From Methanobacteriota archaeon (GTDB taxonomy: Archaea > Methanobacteriota > Methanobacteria > Methanobacteriales > Methanobacteriaceae), in contig JAEYPF010000007.1 of the NCBI GenBank assembly GCA_023411115.1, positions 27,350 to 91,349 on the forward strand: a stretch of DNA of 64,000 nucleotides. The letters run 5' to 3'. Both the position numbers and the translations under genes were made by a program. The notes below the pieces were generated by a model. That model worked only from the letters and a program-made list of their open reading frames with translations, ran no database searches and was not told the origin of the DNA. Below, in pieces: positions 26,160-35,423 of the stretch (position 1 is the stretch's first letter; every line of letters begins with the position of its first letter).

Positions 26160-26594
26160 TTATTGAACCGGCACTGAATGCCGTACTTTTTTCTCTGCTT
26201 TAGGCATTGTAACAGTTAAAACACCATTTTCAAGTTTAGCAGTTGCTCCTTCTACAATAATCTTCTCTGGGAGTTTTACAACTCGTTTTATTTTACCGTG
26301 TTTTCGTCCTTTTGCTTTTATTTGGGCTCCTTCTTCCATTGGAGCTCCAGTATATCCCATAACTTTAATTATTAGCTTGTCCTCAGTTAAATCTATGTTT
26401 ATATCTTCTTTTTTAACTCCGGGAAGATTTGTATGGACGATTATGTTATCATAAGTCTCAATTAAATCTGTTTCCGGAGCAGTGGTATAACTGCTGATGG
26501 ATCTTTCAATTTCATCTGCTGCATAGTTAATATAATCTACAGCATCATCAATCATCTGATCAAGTGAGGTTTTCTTTCTAGGTTCTTTATCCAT
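26160..26594 (-). CDS. Small heat-shock protein, Hsp20 family
   Basis: An ATP-independent holdase chaperone. The 144-residue protein has a short helical N-terminal arm (DDAVDYINYAADEIERS) and an alpha-crystallin domain: IIVHTNLPGVKKEDINIDLTED, then KIKRVVKLPE and the signature KLENGVLTVTMPK, followed by a short tail ending VPVQ. GGAGG lies 5 nt before the ATG at 26594. It lies 105 nt downstream of a second Hsp20 gene on the same strand and is probably co-expressed. Confidence 0.9.
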   Translation of the reverse strand: MDKEPRKKTSLDQMIDDAVDYINYAADEIERSISSYTTAPETDLIETYDNIIVHTNLPGVKKEDINIDLTEDKLIIKVMGYTGAPMEEGAQIKAKGRKHGKIKRVVKLPEKIIVEGATAKLENGVLTVTMPKAEKKVRHSVPVQ

Positions 26595-26699
26595 TATATC
26601 CCTCCATTTAACTCAAACAGCCATTTAAACTTTGAAAAAATAATATCCAAAATAATTATTTTTAAAATAAAATAAAAATTTCCAAATGGAAATTCATAT

Positions 26700-27326
26700 T
26701 TAATCGACTTTTACCTGGAATCTTTTTTTCTCTTCTAGTTTAGGAAGAGTTACTGTTAGAACACCATTATCAAACTTAGCTTTTGCTTCCTTGACCTTGA
26801 CTAATTCCGGCAGTACTAAAGATCTTCTTGCTTCACCATATTTTCTTTCTTTTTTGATGAAATTCTTTCCTGCCTCTTCTGTTTCTTCTTCAAACTTTGC
26901 AATGATCTCTATTGAATCTTCGGTTAAGTCAATGACTATATCATCTTTTTTAACGCCAGGAAGATCTGCTTTGACCACTATATTACCGTCAGTGTCTATT
27001 ATATCTGTAGTTAATTTACCTGGAGCTGTTGCTGTATATTCAGATAGAGCTTTTTCGAAATCTCCACCTCTTTCACGGAATGTACCTATCATATCATCGA
27101 AAAATTTCTGTGCAGCGCCTCTTCCCCTTTCAGCCCGGGTTTCCCATTCGGATTTAGTTGTAGGTTCAGTTTCTACTTCGGGTTGATCTTCAAGTTTGAT
27201 TACTTTTTCCACTGGAACTTCTTTTTCTGGCTCAGTTGTTTCGGTTTTTACAGCTGGAGTTTCTTTTCCTGCAGCTTTTTCCATCTCCAATTCTTTTTTA
27301 GTCTTTATTTCCTTTTTTTCCACCAT
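26700..27326 (-). CDS. Small heat-shock protein with long acidic N-terminus
   Basis: A 208-residue Hsp20 protein. The alpha-crystallin domain lies in the last 110 residues (NIVVKADLPGVKKDDIVIDLTED, ARRSLVLPELV, KFDNGVLTVTLPK). In front is an unusual 80-residue low-complexity arm rich in Glu, Lys, Thr and Val. The end of the upstream GTPase gene overlaps its start by 29 bases in another frame. Its ribosome-binding site GGAGG lies 6 nt before the ATG at 27326. The overlap suggests one transcript, so the chaperone and the ribosome-linked GTPase may be made together. Confidence 0.9.
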   Translation of the reverse strand: MVEKKEIKTKKELEMEKAAGKETPAVKTETTEPEKEVPVEKVIKLEDQPEVETEPTTKSEWETRAERGRGAAQKFFDDMIGTFRERGGDFEKALSEYTATAPGKLTTDIIDTDGNIVVKADLPGVKKDDIVIDLTEDSIEIIAKFEEETEEAGKNFIKKERKYGEARRSLVLPELVKVKEAKAKFDNGVLTVTLPKLEEKKRFQVKVD

Positions 27327-28299
27327 TAAATTCCTCCAGTTCCTTAATTATTAAATCCACACCAGAACCTTCTGATGCTGAAATCATTAAAGGTTCACCC
27401 AGTTTACTAATATATTTATCTAAATACTTATTATTTTCTACCAAATCCATTTTGTTAAGAACACATATTATGGGCGTGTCAAAGACGTGCTTTATTTCTT
27501 CGTACAATCTCATTTGTGCATCAAGAGGATAACCAGAAGTTTCAGATGCATCAAAGATATATAAAATTACATCTGCTAGGTGCTCCAGTGCTACCATAGC
27601 ACGAAGTTCAATATTGTTCATGTCCATTATTGGCCTGTCAAGGAGTCCTGGTGTATCTATTATTTGATATTTTTTCCATTTCTTCTCAAAGTGCCCTATC
27701 TGAATTCCATGGGTGGTAAAAGGATAGTCTGCAACTTTAGGCTCTGCTGGAGTAATCTGGCGAAGTAATGTAGATTTTCCAACGTTTGGAAATCCTGCTA
27801 TAACCATAGTAGTGGCTTCAAAATCTATAGTGGGCATGTTTCGAAGTTTTCCCTTCACAAAGTCTAAAAAGTTAAGTTCATCTTCTATTTGGCGCGCTAC
27901 AGATGCAATTCTACCAAATGCAGATTTACGGATATTCGCAGCATTTTCAGGTCTTGATCTTCTTACTTTAAATAAATATTCATTTTCAATCTTAGATATA
28001 ACGCCTATTGCCCATTTTAAAGCCCCTAAAGATTTTTTAAGCTGATCTACACCTACCATAACGTCGATGTAGTCCTGGTAAAACATATGTAAACTTTCTA
28101 CTTTGGGTGTCTTGTTGAGTAAATTGTTAAGGGTATCTTTTGTAACCTCACAGGCAGTTTTTATTCTTGCCTCTTCTGTTCTCTTCGCCATTTGGTGACG
28201 TGGGACCTTCGATGTCCTCACTTTATTGGCGGCCTTTTTTGCCCTTCTGAAGCTTTTGTCTAAAATTTCATCAGGCGTTGGTACTGTTGGTATAAACAT
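27298..28299 (-). CDS. Nog1-family GTPase
   Basis: A GTPase of the OBG/Nog1 group, which in eukaryotes works in 60S ribosome assembly. The N-terminal three-helix bundle comes first (RAKKAANKV, VPRHQMAKRTEE, MFYQDYIDVMVG). The G domain has G1 GFPNVGKSTL, the switch sequence YPFTTHGIQIG, G3 DTPGLLDRP, G4 NKMDLV and G5 SASEGSG. The C-terminal extensions of eukaryotic Nog1 are absent, as is normal in archaea (333 residues). A GTGAT site lies just before the ATG at 28299. Its 3' end overlaps the Hsp20 gene by 29 bases. Confidence 0.9.
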   Translation of the reverse strand: MFIPTVPTPDEILDKSFRRAKKAANKVRTSKVPRHQMAKRTEEARIKTACEVTKDTLNNLLNKTPKVESLHMFYQDYIDVMVGVDQLKKSLGALKWAIGVISKIENEYLFKVRRSRPENAANIRKSAFGRIASVARQIEDELNFLDFVKGKLRNMPTIDFEATTMVIAGFPNVGKSTLLRQITPAEPKVADYPFTTHGIQIGHFEKKWKKYQIIDTPGLLDRPIMDMNNIELRAMVALEHLADVILYIFDASETSGYPLDAQMRLYEEIKHVFDTPIICVLNKMDLVENNKYLDKYISKLGEPLMISASEGSGVDLIIKELEEFNGGKKGNKD

Positions 28300-28639
28300 T
28301 CAATCACATCTTAGTTCTTTTAATTAACTTGTTAAGTGAAAAATATGATAAAATCAATATTTTAATAGATTTAATCTGAAATCTCTCCTTAAAATTTCAG
28401 TATTTTCATGAATATATTGAATTTCATAAAACAAGTATTTATTTATAAAATCTCTTTTTTAAAATATATATTATCTATTATAAATGGATATCCTAAAACA
28501 AGTATTTATTTATTTTCAAAAAAAGGATGTTGAAAAACTCATTGAATCCCGAAATCTCCTTAAAAGATTTTATTAATATTCCAAAAAAATTTATTAACTC
28601 TCAAGGACATATTAAAAACCAAATACAGGAGGTATTCAA
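28300..28639. other. Divergent gap with a 19-base direct repeat
   Basis: AT-rich spacer between the Nog1-like and hemerythrin-like genes. AAAACAAGTATTTATTTAT occurs at 28428-28446 and again at 28495-28513, 67 nt apart. I see no gene. Confidence 0.5.
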
Positions 28640-29062
28640 TTGCCAAAGGGAGATGTTTATAAAGTTTTAAAGAAAGATCATGACCATATTAAAGAATTAT
28701 TTAAAGAAACATTACAAGATACCTCAAAATATCCTAAAGTCAGGAAAGAACTGGAAAATCATCTAGTTGGGGAAGAGAAATTCTTATATCCTCCAATGGA
28801 GTTTATAGACGAGCAAAAAGTAAAAGAAAATGAAAGGGAACACGAAGAGGCCTTTAGAAAAATGGCCCGAATGGATAATATGAGTCCTGATAGCCGTGAA
28901 TGGAAAACTAGCTTAAAAGAACTTAATGATATGGTAATATACCATATGGACAGCGAAGAAGAAGAAAATGGACTTTTTGATGAAGCTTCAGCGGTTTTAA
29001 GTGAGGAAGCAGAAGAAGACATACTTCATCTGTATGAAGAACTAAAATCAGAGAACCCCTAG
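28640..29062 (+). CDS. Hemerythrin-like HHE domain protein
   Basis: A 140-residue four-helix protein with the histidine/glutamate pattern of hemerythrin HHE domains: KKDHDHIKELF in helix 1, LENHLVGEEKFLYPPM in helix 2, EREHEEAF in helix 3, and VIYHMDSEEEENGLF in helix 4. Such proteins bind a di-iron centre and sense or store oxygen, nitric oxide or iron, which fits stress defence in an anaerobe. The start is a TTG at 28640 with a strong AGGAGGT (28627-28633) 6 nt upstream; no ATG suits. It stands alone. Confidence 0.85.
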   Translation: MPKGDVYKVLKKDHDHIKELFKETLQDTSKYPKVRKELENHLVGEEKFLYPPMEFIDEQKVKENEREHEEAFRKMARMDNMSPDSREWKTSLKELNDMVIYHMDSEEEENGLFDEASAVLSEEAEEDILHLYEELKSENP

Positions 29063-29131
29063 CTCAACATTACTTAAACCCTATTTTTCATTTTTAGTGT
29101 TGTTTAAAATGAATAAAAGAGTTTTACTAAA

Positions 29132-29692
29132 TCATTCATTAAAAATCTCTGAATGGAATTTATAGATTTTAACATCATTATAAAGCCAGCAGTCGGCAGT
29201 AAGCCCTGCCTTTGTGCATGTATTATATAAAAATTCCTCTACATTCCATCCCCATTCTACAGCAACCTGGGGAAGTAATAGTCCTTTGTAAGGACCTCTT
29301 TCTATAATAAGGCCGTCTTTACCTATTTCAATTTTATCCATATATTCTTCAGGCTTTTCAACTTCAATGAGTTCAGGTTTTGTAAGTACGCTCACCTCAA
29401 CTTCAAGATCATCAAGTTCATCAGTGACTACAGGCGGAAATCGGGGATCATTTACTGCAGCAGATATTGCAACGTCGATTACAGCATTTACAAGTGGTTT
29501 TACTGGTTCTGAATACCCTATACATCCTCTGAGCATGCCCCTTTTATTCAAGGTTACAAATGCACCCATATTATCCTTTAGAGATTCTGGAGTATCTTCA
29601 GGCACATCTATAGCTTTTCTACGCAGTATATAATTTTCTATGGATTCTTTTGCAAGTTTTACTAAAAATTTTCCTTCTTCTTCAGATACCAT
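29132..29692 (-). CDS. AMMECR1 domain protein
   Basis: A 186-residue protein with the AMMECR1 signature LRGCIGYSEPVKPL, then AAVNDPRFPPV and VEVSVLTKPELI. The family is widespread in archaea and eukaryotes. Its biochemical role is not settled; the conserved LRGCIG motif suggests a catalytic cysteine. A GGGGG site lies upstream of the ATG at 29692. It follows the tldD gene on the same strand after 38 nt, so co-transcription is likely. Confidence 0.9.
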   Translation of the reverse strand: MVSEEEGKFLVKLAKESIENYILRRKAIDVPEDTPESLKDNMGAFVTLNKRGMLRGCIGYSEPVKPLVNAVIDVAISAAVNDPRFPPVVTDELDDLEVEVSVLTKPELIEVEKPEEYMDKIEIGKDGLIIERGPYKGLLLPQVAVEWGWNVEEFLYNTCTKAGLTADCWLYNDVKIYKFHSEIFNE

Positions 29693-29730
29693 TAAATTAC
29701 CCCCTTTAAATTAAATGAAAAAATAAAATT

Positions 29731-31104
29731 TTACATTGCTCCCCCTACTGTCGCTTCGCTGACCCTTACATGGGGTCCTCCATCGCCTACTGGGGCAGTT
29801 TGACCTCCTTTTCCGCAGAACCCAATACTCATTTTAAAGTCTTTTCCCACACCATCTACCTTATTAAGGATTTCAAGGATATTTCCAGACAGAGATACAT
29901 CTCTAAGAGGGGCCTTTATTTCTCCATTTTCTATCATGAAAGATTCAGCAGCGTTGAACTGGAATATACCTTTTCCAGTATCCACTTGTCCCCCTCTAGA
30001 GCCTTTAAGATAAATTCCATTACCCATATCTTCAATTAACTCTTCAAATTTCAGGTTGCCAGGTTTAAGATAGGTATTACTCATTCTGACAATCGGCTGA
30101 TCACCAACTCGAGATCTTGCATTTCCAGACGAGGAAATTCCAAGTTTTGCAGCTGTTTCTCTGGAGCTTAAAAGAGATACCAGTTTTCCATTTTTAACAA
30201 GCACATTTTCGCTGGTTTTTACACCTTCTGCATCGTATGGATAATAACCAAATGCATCCATACTTGCATCATCTATTATCGTAACTAATTCTGATCCAAT
30301 TTGGCTTCCCATTTTATCTTTAAGGATCGAATCATTCTGTAAAATTAGATCAGCTTCTGAAGCATGGCCTAAAGCTTCATGAATAAATACACCTGAAAGT
30401 TCACAGTCCATTACAACTGGAAATTTCCCTGAAGGAGGTGTACTTGCACCTAAAAGCCTTACAGCTTTAGTTGCTGCTTTCCTTCCCAATCTTTCTATGT
30501 CCTCTTTTTGAAGCACTTCAAATCCACGAGCTCCACCAGTACTTCCATGTCCAAATTGAATCATATTTTCTTCTGCTGCAACAGCATTCAGGAACATTCC
30601 TACTCTTGATTCTTCATTTGTAATAGAAGTGCCTTCGGTATTTAAAAATAAACTCTTTCCTTCTGCATCAACATAGCTTATAGTTGTGCTTACAATTTTT
30701 TCAATGGTTGCAGCCTGGTTGGCATCCTTCATGAGTTCCTTTTTTTCTTCGATTGATACATGAGAAGGCTTTATTTTGGCCTTTGATTTTATATCATCAA
30801 CCATCGGCTCAACATCAGCCAGCTCTACATCACTTTTTAATGACCTTGTAAGCTTTAAGGCAGTTTCTACCACCTCATCCATTCTTGAAAGTTCAGTTGT
30901 AAATGCAGAACCCCATGCCCCATTTTTTAGAACCCTGATAACGGTTCCAAAATCAGATCCTGACCTTATCTCCTGAATTTTTCCATCCTTCATGATGATG
31001 GAGGTATTCTGACTATCACTGACCCTTATATCAGCATAGTCTACCTGACTTTCTATTTTGTTAAGTATTCCTTTAAATAAATCTAGATCTAGTTGATTTG
31101 TCAT
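29731..31104 (-). CDS. tldD: TldD-type metalloprotease subunit
   Basis: About 457 residues. The zinc-protease motif HEALGHASEAD (HEXXXH) is in the middle, with the TldD/PmbA fold around it and the family's C-terminal GFCGKGGQTAPVGDGGPHVRVSEATVGG. In bacteria TldD works with TldE (PmbA) in peptide maturation or degradation; only the HEXXXH subunit is in this window. I chose ATG 31104 because an AGGGT-type site lies upstream and the protein then starts MTNQLDLDLF; the frame is also open back to a TTG at 31131. Followed by AMMECR1 on the same strand. Confidence 0.9.
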   Translation of the reverse strand: MTNQLDLDLFKGILNKIESQVDYADIRVSDSQNTSIIMKDGKIQEIRSGSDFGTVIRVLKNGAWGSAFTTELSRMDEVVETALKLTRSLKSDVELADVEPMVDDIKSKAKIKPSHVSIEEKKELMKDANQAATIEKIVSTTISYVDAEGKSLFLNTEGTSITNEESRVGMFLNAVAAEENMIQFGHGSTGGARGFEVLQKEDIERLGRKAATKAVRLLGASTPPSGKFPVVMDCELSGVFIHEALGHASEADLILQNDSILKDKMGSQIGSELVTIIDDASMDAFGYYPYDAEGVKTSENVLVKNGKLVSLLSSRETAAKLGISSSGNARSRVGDQPIVRMSNTYLKPGNLKFEELIEDMGNGIYLKGSRGGQVDTGKGIFQFNAAESFMIENGEIKAPLRDVSLSGNILEILNKVDGVGKDFKMSIGFCGKGGQTAPVGDGGPHVRVSEATVGGAM

Positions 31105-31327
31105 GCTATCTACCCTTATTAATAACTGCAATTCCTTATTTTTATTTAAAATAAATTTTTAAAAGACATGAAATATGACAATTAAGAAGTATCTGGTTTT
31201 TTACCGAAATTATCAGATTTTCCTTAAGATAAAACTACTTATATTATGTTATATGGCCCTTATATTAATTATGTTTTAGCTGGTTTGAATAAATTTAACA
31301 ACTAATAAAAAAGAGTTAGAATTAATT

Positions 31328-31397
31328 ATATGCCAGTAAGATAAATTACGGTGTTAACGTAATTTATAATTAATATAAATCCTTTTTTGAGGCATAT
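31328..31397 (-). terminator. Nested inverted repeats after the response regulator gene
   Basis: An inner perfect 10-bp stem (ATAAATTACG at 31341-31350, CGTAATTTAT at 31358-31367, 7-nt loop) lies inside an outer pair ATATGCC (31328-31334) and GGCATAT (31391-31397). It follows the stop of the gene at 31402 within 5 nt. It may terminate that transcript or act as a structured 3' end. Confidence 0.45.
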
Positions 31398-31401
31398 CTA
31401 T

Positions 31402-31974
31402 TTAAAAAGGTGTATTTTTTAATAACTGAGGTAAAAAATTAAACGATGGCCTTATATTGACTCTTTTAGGTAATTTTGATGCTGTAAGTCTAAAATTTTT
31501 AATAAACAATATGATATCAACATATTGTTCTAAATAAAATGGTTTAGCAACATAGCAGTTAACATAGCGGCAGTAACTCTTTTCTATTCCATCATTATCA
31601 TATGAAGCTGTTAAAACGATTGTTGGGACATATTTTAAGTCTTTATCGTTTTTAATTTCATATAGTACTTCTATGCCGTCTTTTTTAGGTAAATTTATAT
31701 CTAAAATAACAATATCTGGTTTTTGAGCATCACTGTATTTTCCTTTTTTATATAAATAATTTAAAGCATCTACCCCATTATCAACCACATGGATTTTACT
31801 GGAGATCTTAAAATCTTTGAGAATTTCCTTTACAATGCGTACATCAGCGATATTATCTTCTACAAGTAGTATTTCAACATAATCATAACCATCAAACTTT
31901 GTATCTATACTTTCAGGAACAGTATAAGCTATTTCACAATTACAATTTATAACATCATACATTGCATTAACCAT
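31402..31974 (-). CDS. Single-domain response regulator
   Basis: A 190-residue receiver-domain protein of the Rcp1-like kind. Seen: the acidic pair in LVEDNIADV, the phospho-acceptor Asp92 in DIVILDINLPKKDG, the TAS motif in VLTASYDND, and the lysine in YVAKPF. A 32-residue N-terminal extension with CNC and a short basic C-terminal tail (KLPKRVNIRPS) are extra; no output domain follows, so it probably acts by protein contacts. No histidine kinase gene is beside it. GGAGG lies 4 nt before the ATG at 31974. Confidence 0.85.
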   Translation of the reverse strand: MVNAMYDVINCNCEIAYTVPESIDTKFDGYDYVEILLVEDNIADVRIVKEILKDFKISSKIHVVDNGVDALNYLYKKGKYSDAQKPDIVILDINLPKKDGIEVLYEIKNDKDLKYVPTIVLTASYDNDGIEKSYCRYVNCYVAKPFYLEQYVDIILFIKNFRLTASKLPKRVNIRPSFNFLPQLLKNTPF

Positions 31975-32489
31975 AATACCTCCCCTTTGAGAACATCACC
32001 TCTGTGGTAACAGCATAGGTGAGTGGTTGTACAATATTATATTTTTTGTAATTAATAATATTTTCGAAAAAAAATTTTATTAATTTCAGTAATACAATTT
32101 AAAAATTAAAATACCCTTTAATAATTAAAATAAAGTTCTAAAACCCATATTCAGTTTTGAAAAGGTTTAATAGCTATATTTATTATATTAAATCATGAAA
32201 TTTCAAAAAATGTCAATAATTAGAGCCCATTGAATGATAAAAACATATTTGAAGGTAGAAACTAAATAATAAAAAAATATATATTAATATTATTAATGGA
32301 TAATGTTCCATAAAGATAGTTCTATTTTATTTCATCAAATTAAGAATATACCGCTATAAATATGAATTGAGTTAAGTATATCTTAGAAAAAATCTAATTA
32401 TGATAAGGAGTTAACTTAAGAAACTTTTTATGAAACTCTTCCTTAATTTTCCATAAAAATCATAATAATAAATACTAGAATGTGGTCAA
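31975..32489. other. Divergent gap with a leader hairpin
   Basis: About 515 bases, mostly AT-rich. One structure stands out: TCACCT (31996-32001) pairs with AGGTGA (32017-32022), with CTGT/ACAG inside. It lies 22-48 nt upstream of the response regulator start, in its likely leader. No gene seen. Confidence 0.45.
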
Positions 32490-34040
32490 ATGAAGACAAT
32501 TAAAGAGATTAACCAAAAAATCAAAACTGGTGATGCTGTTGTCTTAACTGCTGCAGAGATGACAAAATTTGTTGAAGAAAACGGCGTAAAAGCGGCAGCA
32601 GATGAAATTGATGTTGTTACAACAGGTACATTTGGTGCTATGTGTTCTTCAGGAGCATTTATAAATTTTGGTCATTCTGATCCTCCAATCAAAATGAATA
32701 AAACATTTTTAAACAATGTTGAGGCCTATTCAGGGCTTGCTGCTGTTGATTCATATATAGGGGCTACCCAATTAAATAGAAACCCACAAATAGGCATGGA
32801 TTATGGTGGCTCCCATTTAATCGAAGATTTAATTAAAGGTAAAGAAATAGATCTTGTTGTTGAAGCTTATGGTACCGATTGTTATCCTAGAAAAGAACTG
32901 GAAACCAGTATCACGATTGATAAATTAAATCAGGCAGTGATGGTAAATCCAAGAAACTGTTATCAAAATTATGCAGTTGCTACCAATTCAACTGATGAAA
33001 CACTATACACCTATATGGGGACTCTTCTACCAAATTTTGGGAATGTAAGTTATTCAAGCGCAGGACAGTTAAGTCCACTTATTAATGATCCTTATTTCGA
33101 AACAATAGGCATGGGAACAAGGATATTTTTATGCGGAGGAGAAGGATACATCATTGGAGAAGGAACACAGCACTCCACAGAAGTTGAACGCCGAAATGGG
33201 GTGCCAGTTAGTGCTGCAGGGACTCTGATGCTCATGGGAGATATGAAGAAGATGAGCAGTGATTTTGTCAGGGGAGCAACCATGCAAAAATACGGACCTA
33301 CATTATATGTAGGTGCTGGAATCCCAATTCCAATCTTAAATGAGCAAGTAGCAAAAAGAACTGCCATAAGTGATGAAGATATAACTTGTCAGGTAATAGA
33401 TTATGGTGTTCCAAATCGCAGCCGCCCAGTTATAAGAGAAACAAATTATAAAGAACTAAAAACTGGAAAAATTGAAATTAATGGAGTAGAAGTTAATGCA
33501 TCGCCATTATCATCTTATAAGAAAGCTGAAGAAGTTGCATATGAACTTAAAGACTGGATAAACAAAGGAAAATTCTTCCTTACAGAACCTGTTCAGCTGA
33601 TACCTTCTAAAGGACACACTCCCCACCCACTTGAAATTAAAAAACCATCCGTTCTTGTAAAGAACATTGAAAGTAAACCCGTGATAATAGCGTATCCAAC
33701 AGATGAAATAAGTGATGTTGCCAGGAAACTGGTTGAAAACAGTATAAACCATCTTCCAGTGGTTGACACTGAAGGCATACTCATGGGCATTGTAACTTCA
33801 TGGGATATAGCAAATGCTATTGCTAAAGATAAAGCCAAATTGAAGGATGTAATGACTAAAAAAGTAATCATAGCAAGAGAAGACGAACCAGTCGATGTTA
33901 TAGCAAGAAGAATAGATAAATATGAGATTTCAGGGCTTCCAATTATTGATAAAGACAATAAAGTGAAGGGAATGATCACTGCAGAAGATATCTCAAGATT
34001 AATTGGGAAAGACAAAAATAATGATGAGGTGTACCAATGA
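32490..34040 (+). CDS. L-aspartate semialdehyde sulfurtransferase (DUF39) with CBS pair
   Basis: Inserts sulfur into aspartate semialdehyde to make homocysteine, a methanogen route shown for the Methanosarcina MA1821/MA1822 pair. The DUF39 domain fills residues 1 to about 360, with cysteines in GAMCSSGAF and NPRNCYQN and glycine-rich loops (GGEGYIIGEGTQHS, GPTLYVGAGIPIP). Two CBS domains follow (about 395-510), which may bind adenosyl ligands such as SAM. The start is ATG 32490, with a GTGGT site upstream. The ferredoxin partner begins before this gene ends (ATGA-type overlap at 34037-34040). Confidence 0.9.
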   Translation: MKTIKEINQKIKTGDAVVLTAAEMTKFVEENGVKAAADEIDVVTTGTFGAMCSSGAFINFGHSDPPIKMNKTFLNNVEAYSGLAAVDSYIGATQLNRNPQIGMDYGGSHLIEDLIKGKEIDLVVEAYGTDCYPRKELETSITIDKLNQAVMVNPRNCYQNYAVATNSTDETLYTYMGTLLPNFGNVSYSSAGQLSPLINDPYFETIGMGTRIFLCGGEGYIIGEGTQHSTEVERRNGVPVSAAGTLMLMGDMKKMSSDFVRGATMQKYGPTLYVGAGIPIPILNEQVAKRTAISDEDITCQVIDYGVPNRSRPVIRETNYKELKTGKIEINGVEVNASPLSSYKKAEEVAYELKDWINKGKFFLTEPVQLIPSKGHTPHPLEIKKPSVLVKNIESKPVIIAYPTDEISDVARKLVENSINHLPVVDTEGILMGIVTSWDIANAIAKDKAKLKDVMTKKVIIAREDEPVDVIARRIDKYEISGLPIIDKDNKVKGMITAEDISRLIGKDKNNDEVYQ

Positions 34041-34423
34041 AAGCCTGGCTAAAGTTTTCACCAGATATAACCAATAAACCAATAATTTCAGATACAATGA
34101 AATCATATGACATAGATTTCAACATTTTAAGAGCCAACATAACCCCTAAAGGAGGTAAAATACTTGTTGAGCTATCTGGAAATCAGGTCAAAGAGAGCAT
34201 TGAATACATGGAAAGCCAGGGAATTCATGTAGACCCCATTAAAAAAGTAGTTAAAAAAGAAGAAGAAAAATGCGTTGACTGCGGTGCATGTATTTCTTTA
34301 TGCCCTGTAAAAGCTATAAGCATCTCAGATGACTGGGACATATTAATTGATGACCAGATATGTATTGGATGCGCATTTTGCACTACTTCATGTCCAATGA
34401 AAGCTATAAAAGTCACTGAATAA
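34037..34423 (+). CDS. Sulfurtransferase partner ferredoxin, NIL domain plus two 4Fe-4S
   Basis: A 128-residue protein with an N-terminal NIL domain (about 1-72) and two 4Fe-4S motifs: CVDCGACISLCP and CIGCAFCTTSCP. It matches MA1822, which supplies electrons or sulfur-transfer help to the DUF39 sulfurtransferase. It overlaps the sulfurtransferase stop by 4 nt, so the two are translationally coupled. Confidence 0.9.
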   Translation: MKAWLKFSPDITNKPIISDTMKSYDIDFNILRANITPKGGKILVELSGNQVKESIEYMESQGIHVDPIKKVVKKEEEKCVDCGACISLCPVKAISISDDWDILIDDQICIGCAFCTTSCPMKAIKVTE

Positions 34424-34429
34424 ATTTAG

Positions 34430-34448
34430 GCATTAATTCAATTAATGC
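34430..34448 (+). terminator. Terminator after the ferredoxin gene
   Basis: GCATTAA (34430-34436) pairs with TTAATGC (34442-34448) around a 5-nt loop, followed by TATTTCTTATTTTT. Confidence 0.6.
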
Positions 34449-34565
34449 TATTTCTTATTTTTAAAATTATGCCTAAACATGATAAATTAATTATTTACTG
34501 ATTTAATTTTGTAATTATGAAGTAATAATTCCATTTAAAATATGAATTTAAAATCTAAAAAAAGA

Positions 34566-34588
34566 GAATGAGTGATTTTCAATCATTC
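34566..34588 (-). terminator. Terminator of the DUF5518 gene
   Basis: GAATGA (34566-34571) pairs with TCATTC (34583-34588), overlapping the stop codon. On the minus strand TCTTTTTTTAG follows. Confidence 0.5.
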
Positions 34589-34957
34589 TTCAATTGGGTG
34601 CTTTTCTGATTCTGCAACAATGAAAAATCCAATGATTCCTCCAACTATTGCTAGAATTATACGTAAAATCAGATAAGGCACTAAGTAAGCAAGTAATATT
34701 CCCAAGAGTGCTCCAGCACCCCCGCCAGCATATATAATTGTCAGTATTACAGTAAATATAATTACTCCCAATATACCTGCTATTGTTCCATTAATTGCTC
34801 CATTTTTCCATGTTCCTCCAGTCATGAAACCAACTGCTATTCCAGCCAGTAAAAATGCAGGATTTAAGACTAAACCTTGAATAAATAATAAAAAATCAAC
34901 TATTAAAGCAATAATTACTCCGATTATCACCGGTTTCCATTCAATCATGTTAGCCAT
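34583..34957 (-). CDS. DUF5518 membrane protein
   Basis: A 124-residue protein of four hydrophobic segments with Gly-rich turns (GVIIALIVDFLLF, AGIAVGFMTGG, GTIAGILGVIIF, RIILAIVGGIIGFF) and a short acidic tail. It begins with WKPVIIG, like the first part of the larger protein at 55522, and belongs to the same family. Such proteins are common in Methanobacteriales and have no known function. Confidence 0.75.
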   Translation of the reverse strand: MANMIEWKPVIIGVIIALIVDFLLFIQGLVLNPAFLLAGIAVGFMTGGTWKNGAINGTIAGILGVIIFTVILTIIYAGGGAGALLGILLAYLVPYLILRIILAIVGGIIGFFIVAESEKHPIEE

Positions 34958-35423
34958 ATTTTTTCACTTCCTAAATTCTATAACAAAAAATTGGTTAGAC
35001 CTATTTAATAACCTTTTCCAAAATTTAGGCCCAAATACCTACCAAATTAAACTTATTTTAAGATTTTTGATGTATTTAATGACCTCAATAATTTCAATAA
35101 AACGTGTAAATAATTGAATTAATAATGCATTAATAATTGGAACATATTTAATTAAAGGAGCAGTGATAGGGCTATAAATATTTAAATTGTTAGTTCGGCA
35201 ATTCAAATATATTAATCTACTTCTTTTCAAAATTTTTGGAAATGTGTACCCTTCAATAACCTATGACCCCATTTAATAAATATAAACTTTTATTAGGTCA
35301 TTCTATTGGGATTAGAGCTTAATTAAATCTAATTATATAGATAACTTCCCAGCATCAATTAGTAACTTATAAATTATTCTTTTTTTATAAATTAATCTTA
35401 ATTGGAAATAAGGAGGGAACATT
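34958..35423. other. Divergent gap, no supportable gene
   Basis: AT-rich DNA between the DUF5518 and lipoprotein genes. A 63-codon frame at 35039-35230 (minus) has no ribosome-binding site and AT-driven composition, so I do not call it. Confidence 0.45.

Noticed and set aside
35039..35230. 63-codon reading frame on the minus strand
   Set aside because: No ribosome-binding site, no family resemblance, and composition explained by AT-rich intergenic DNA.
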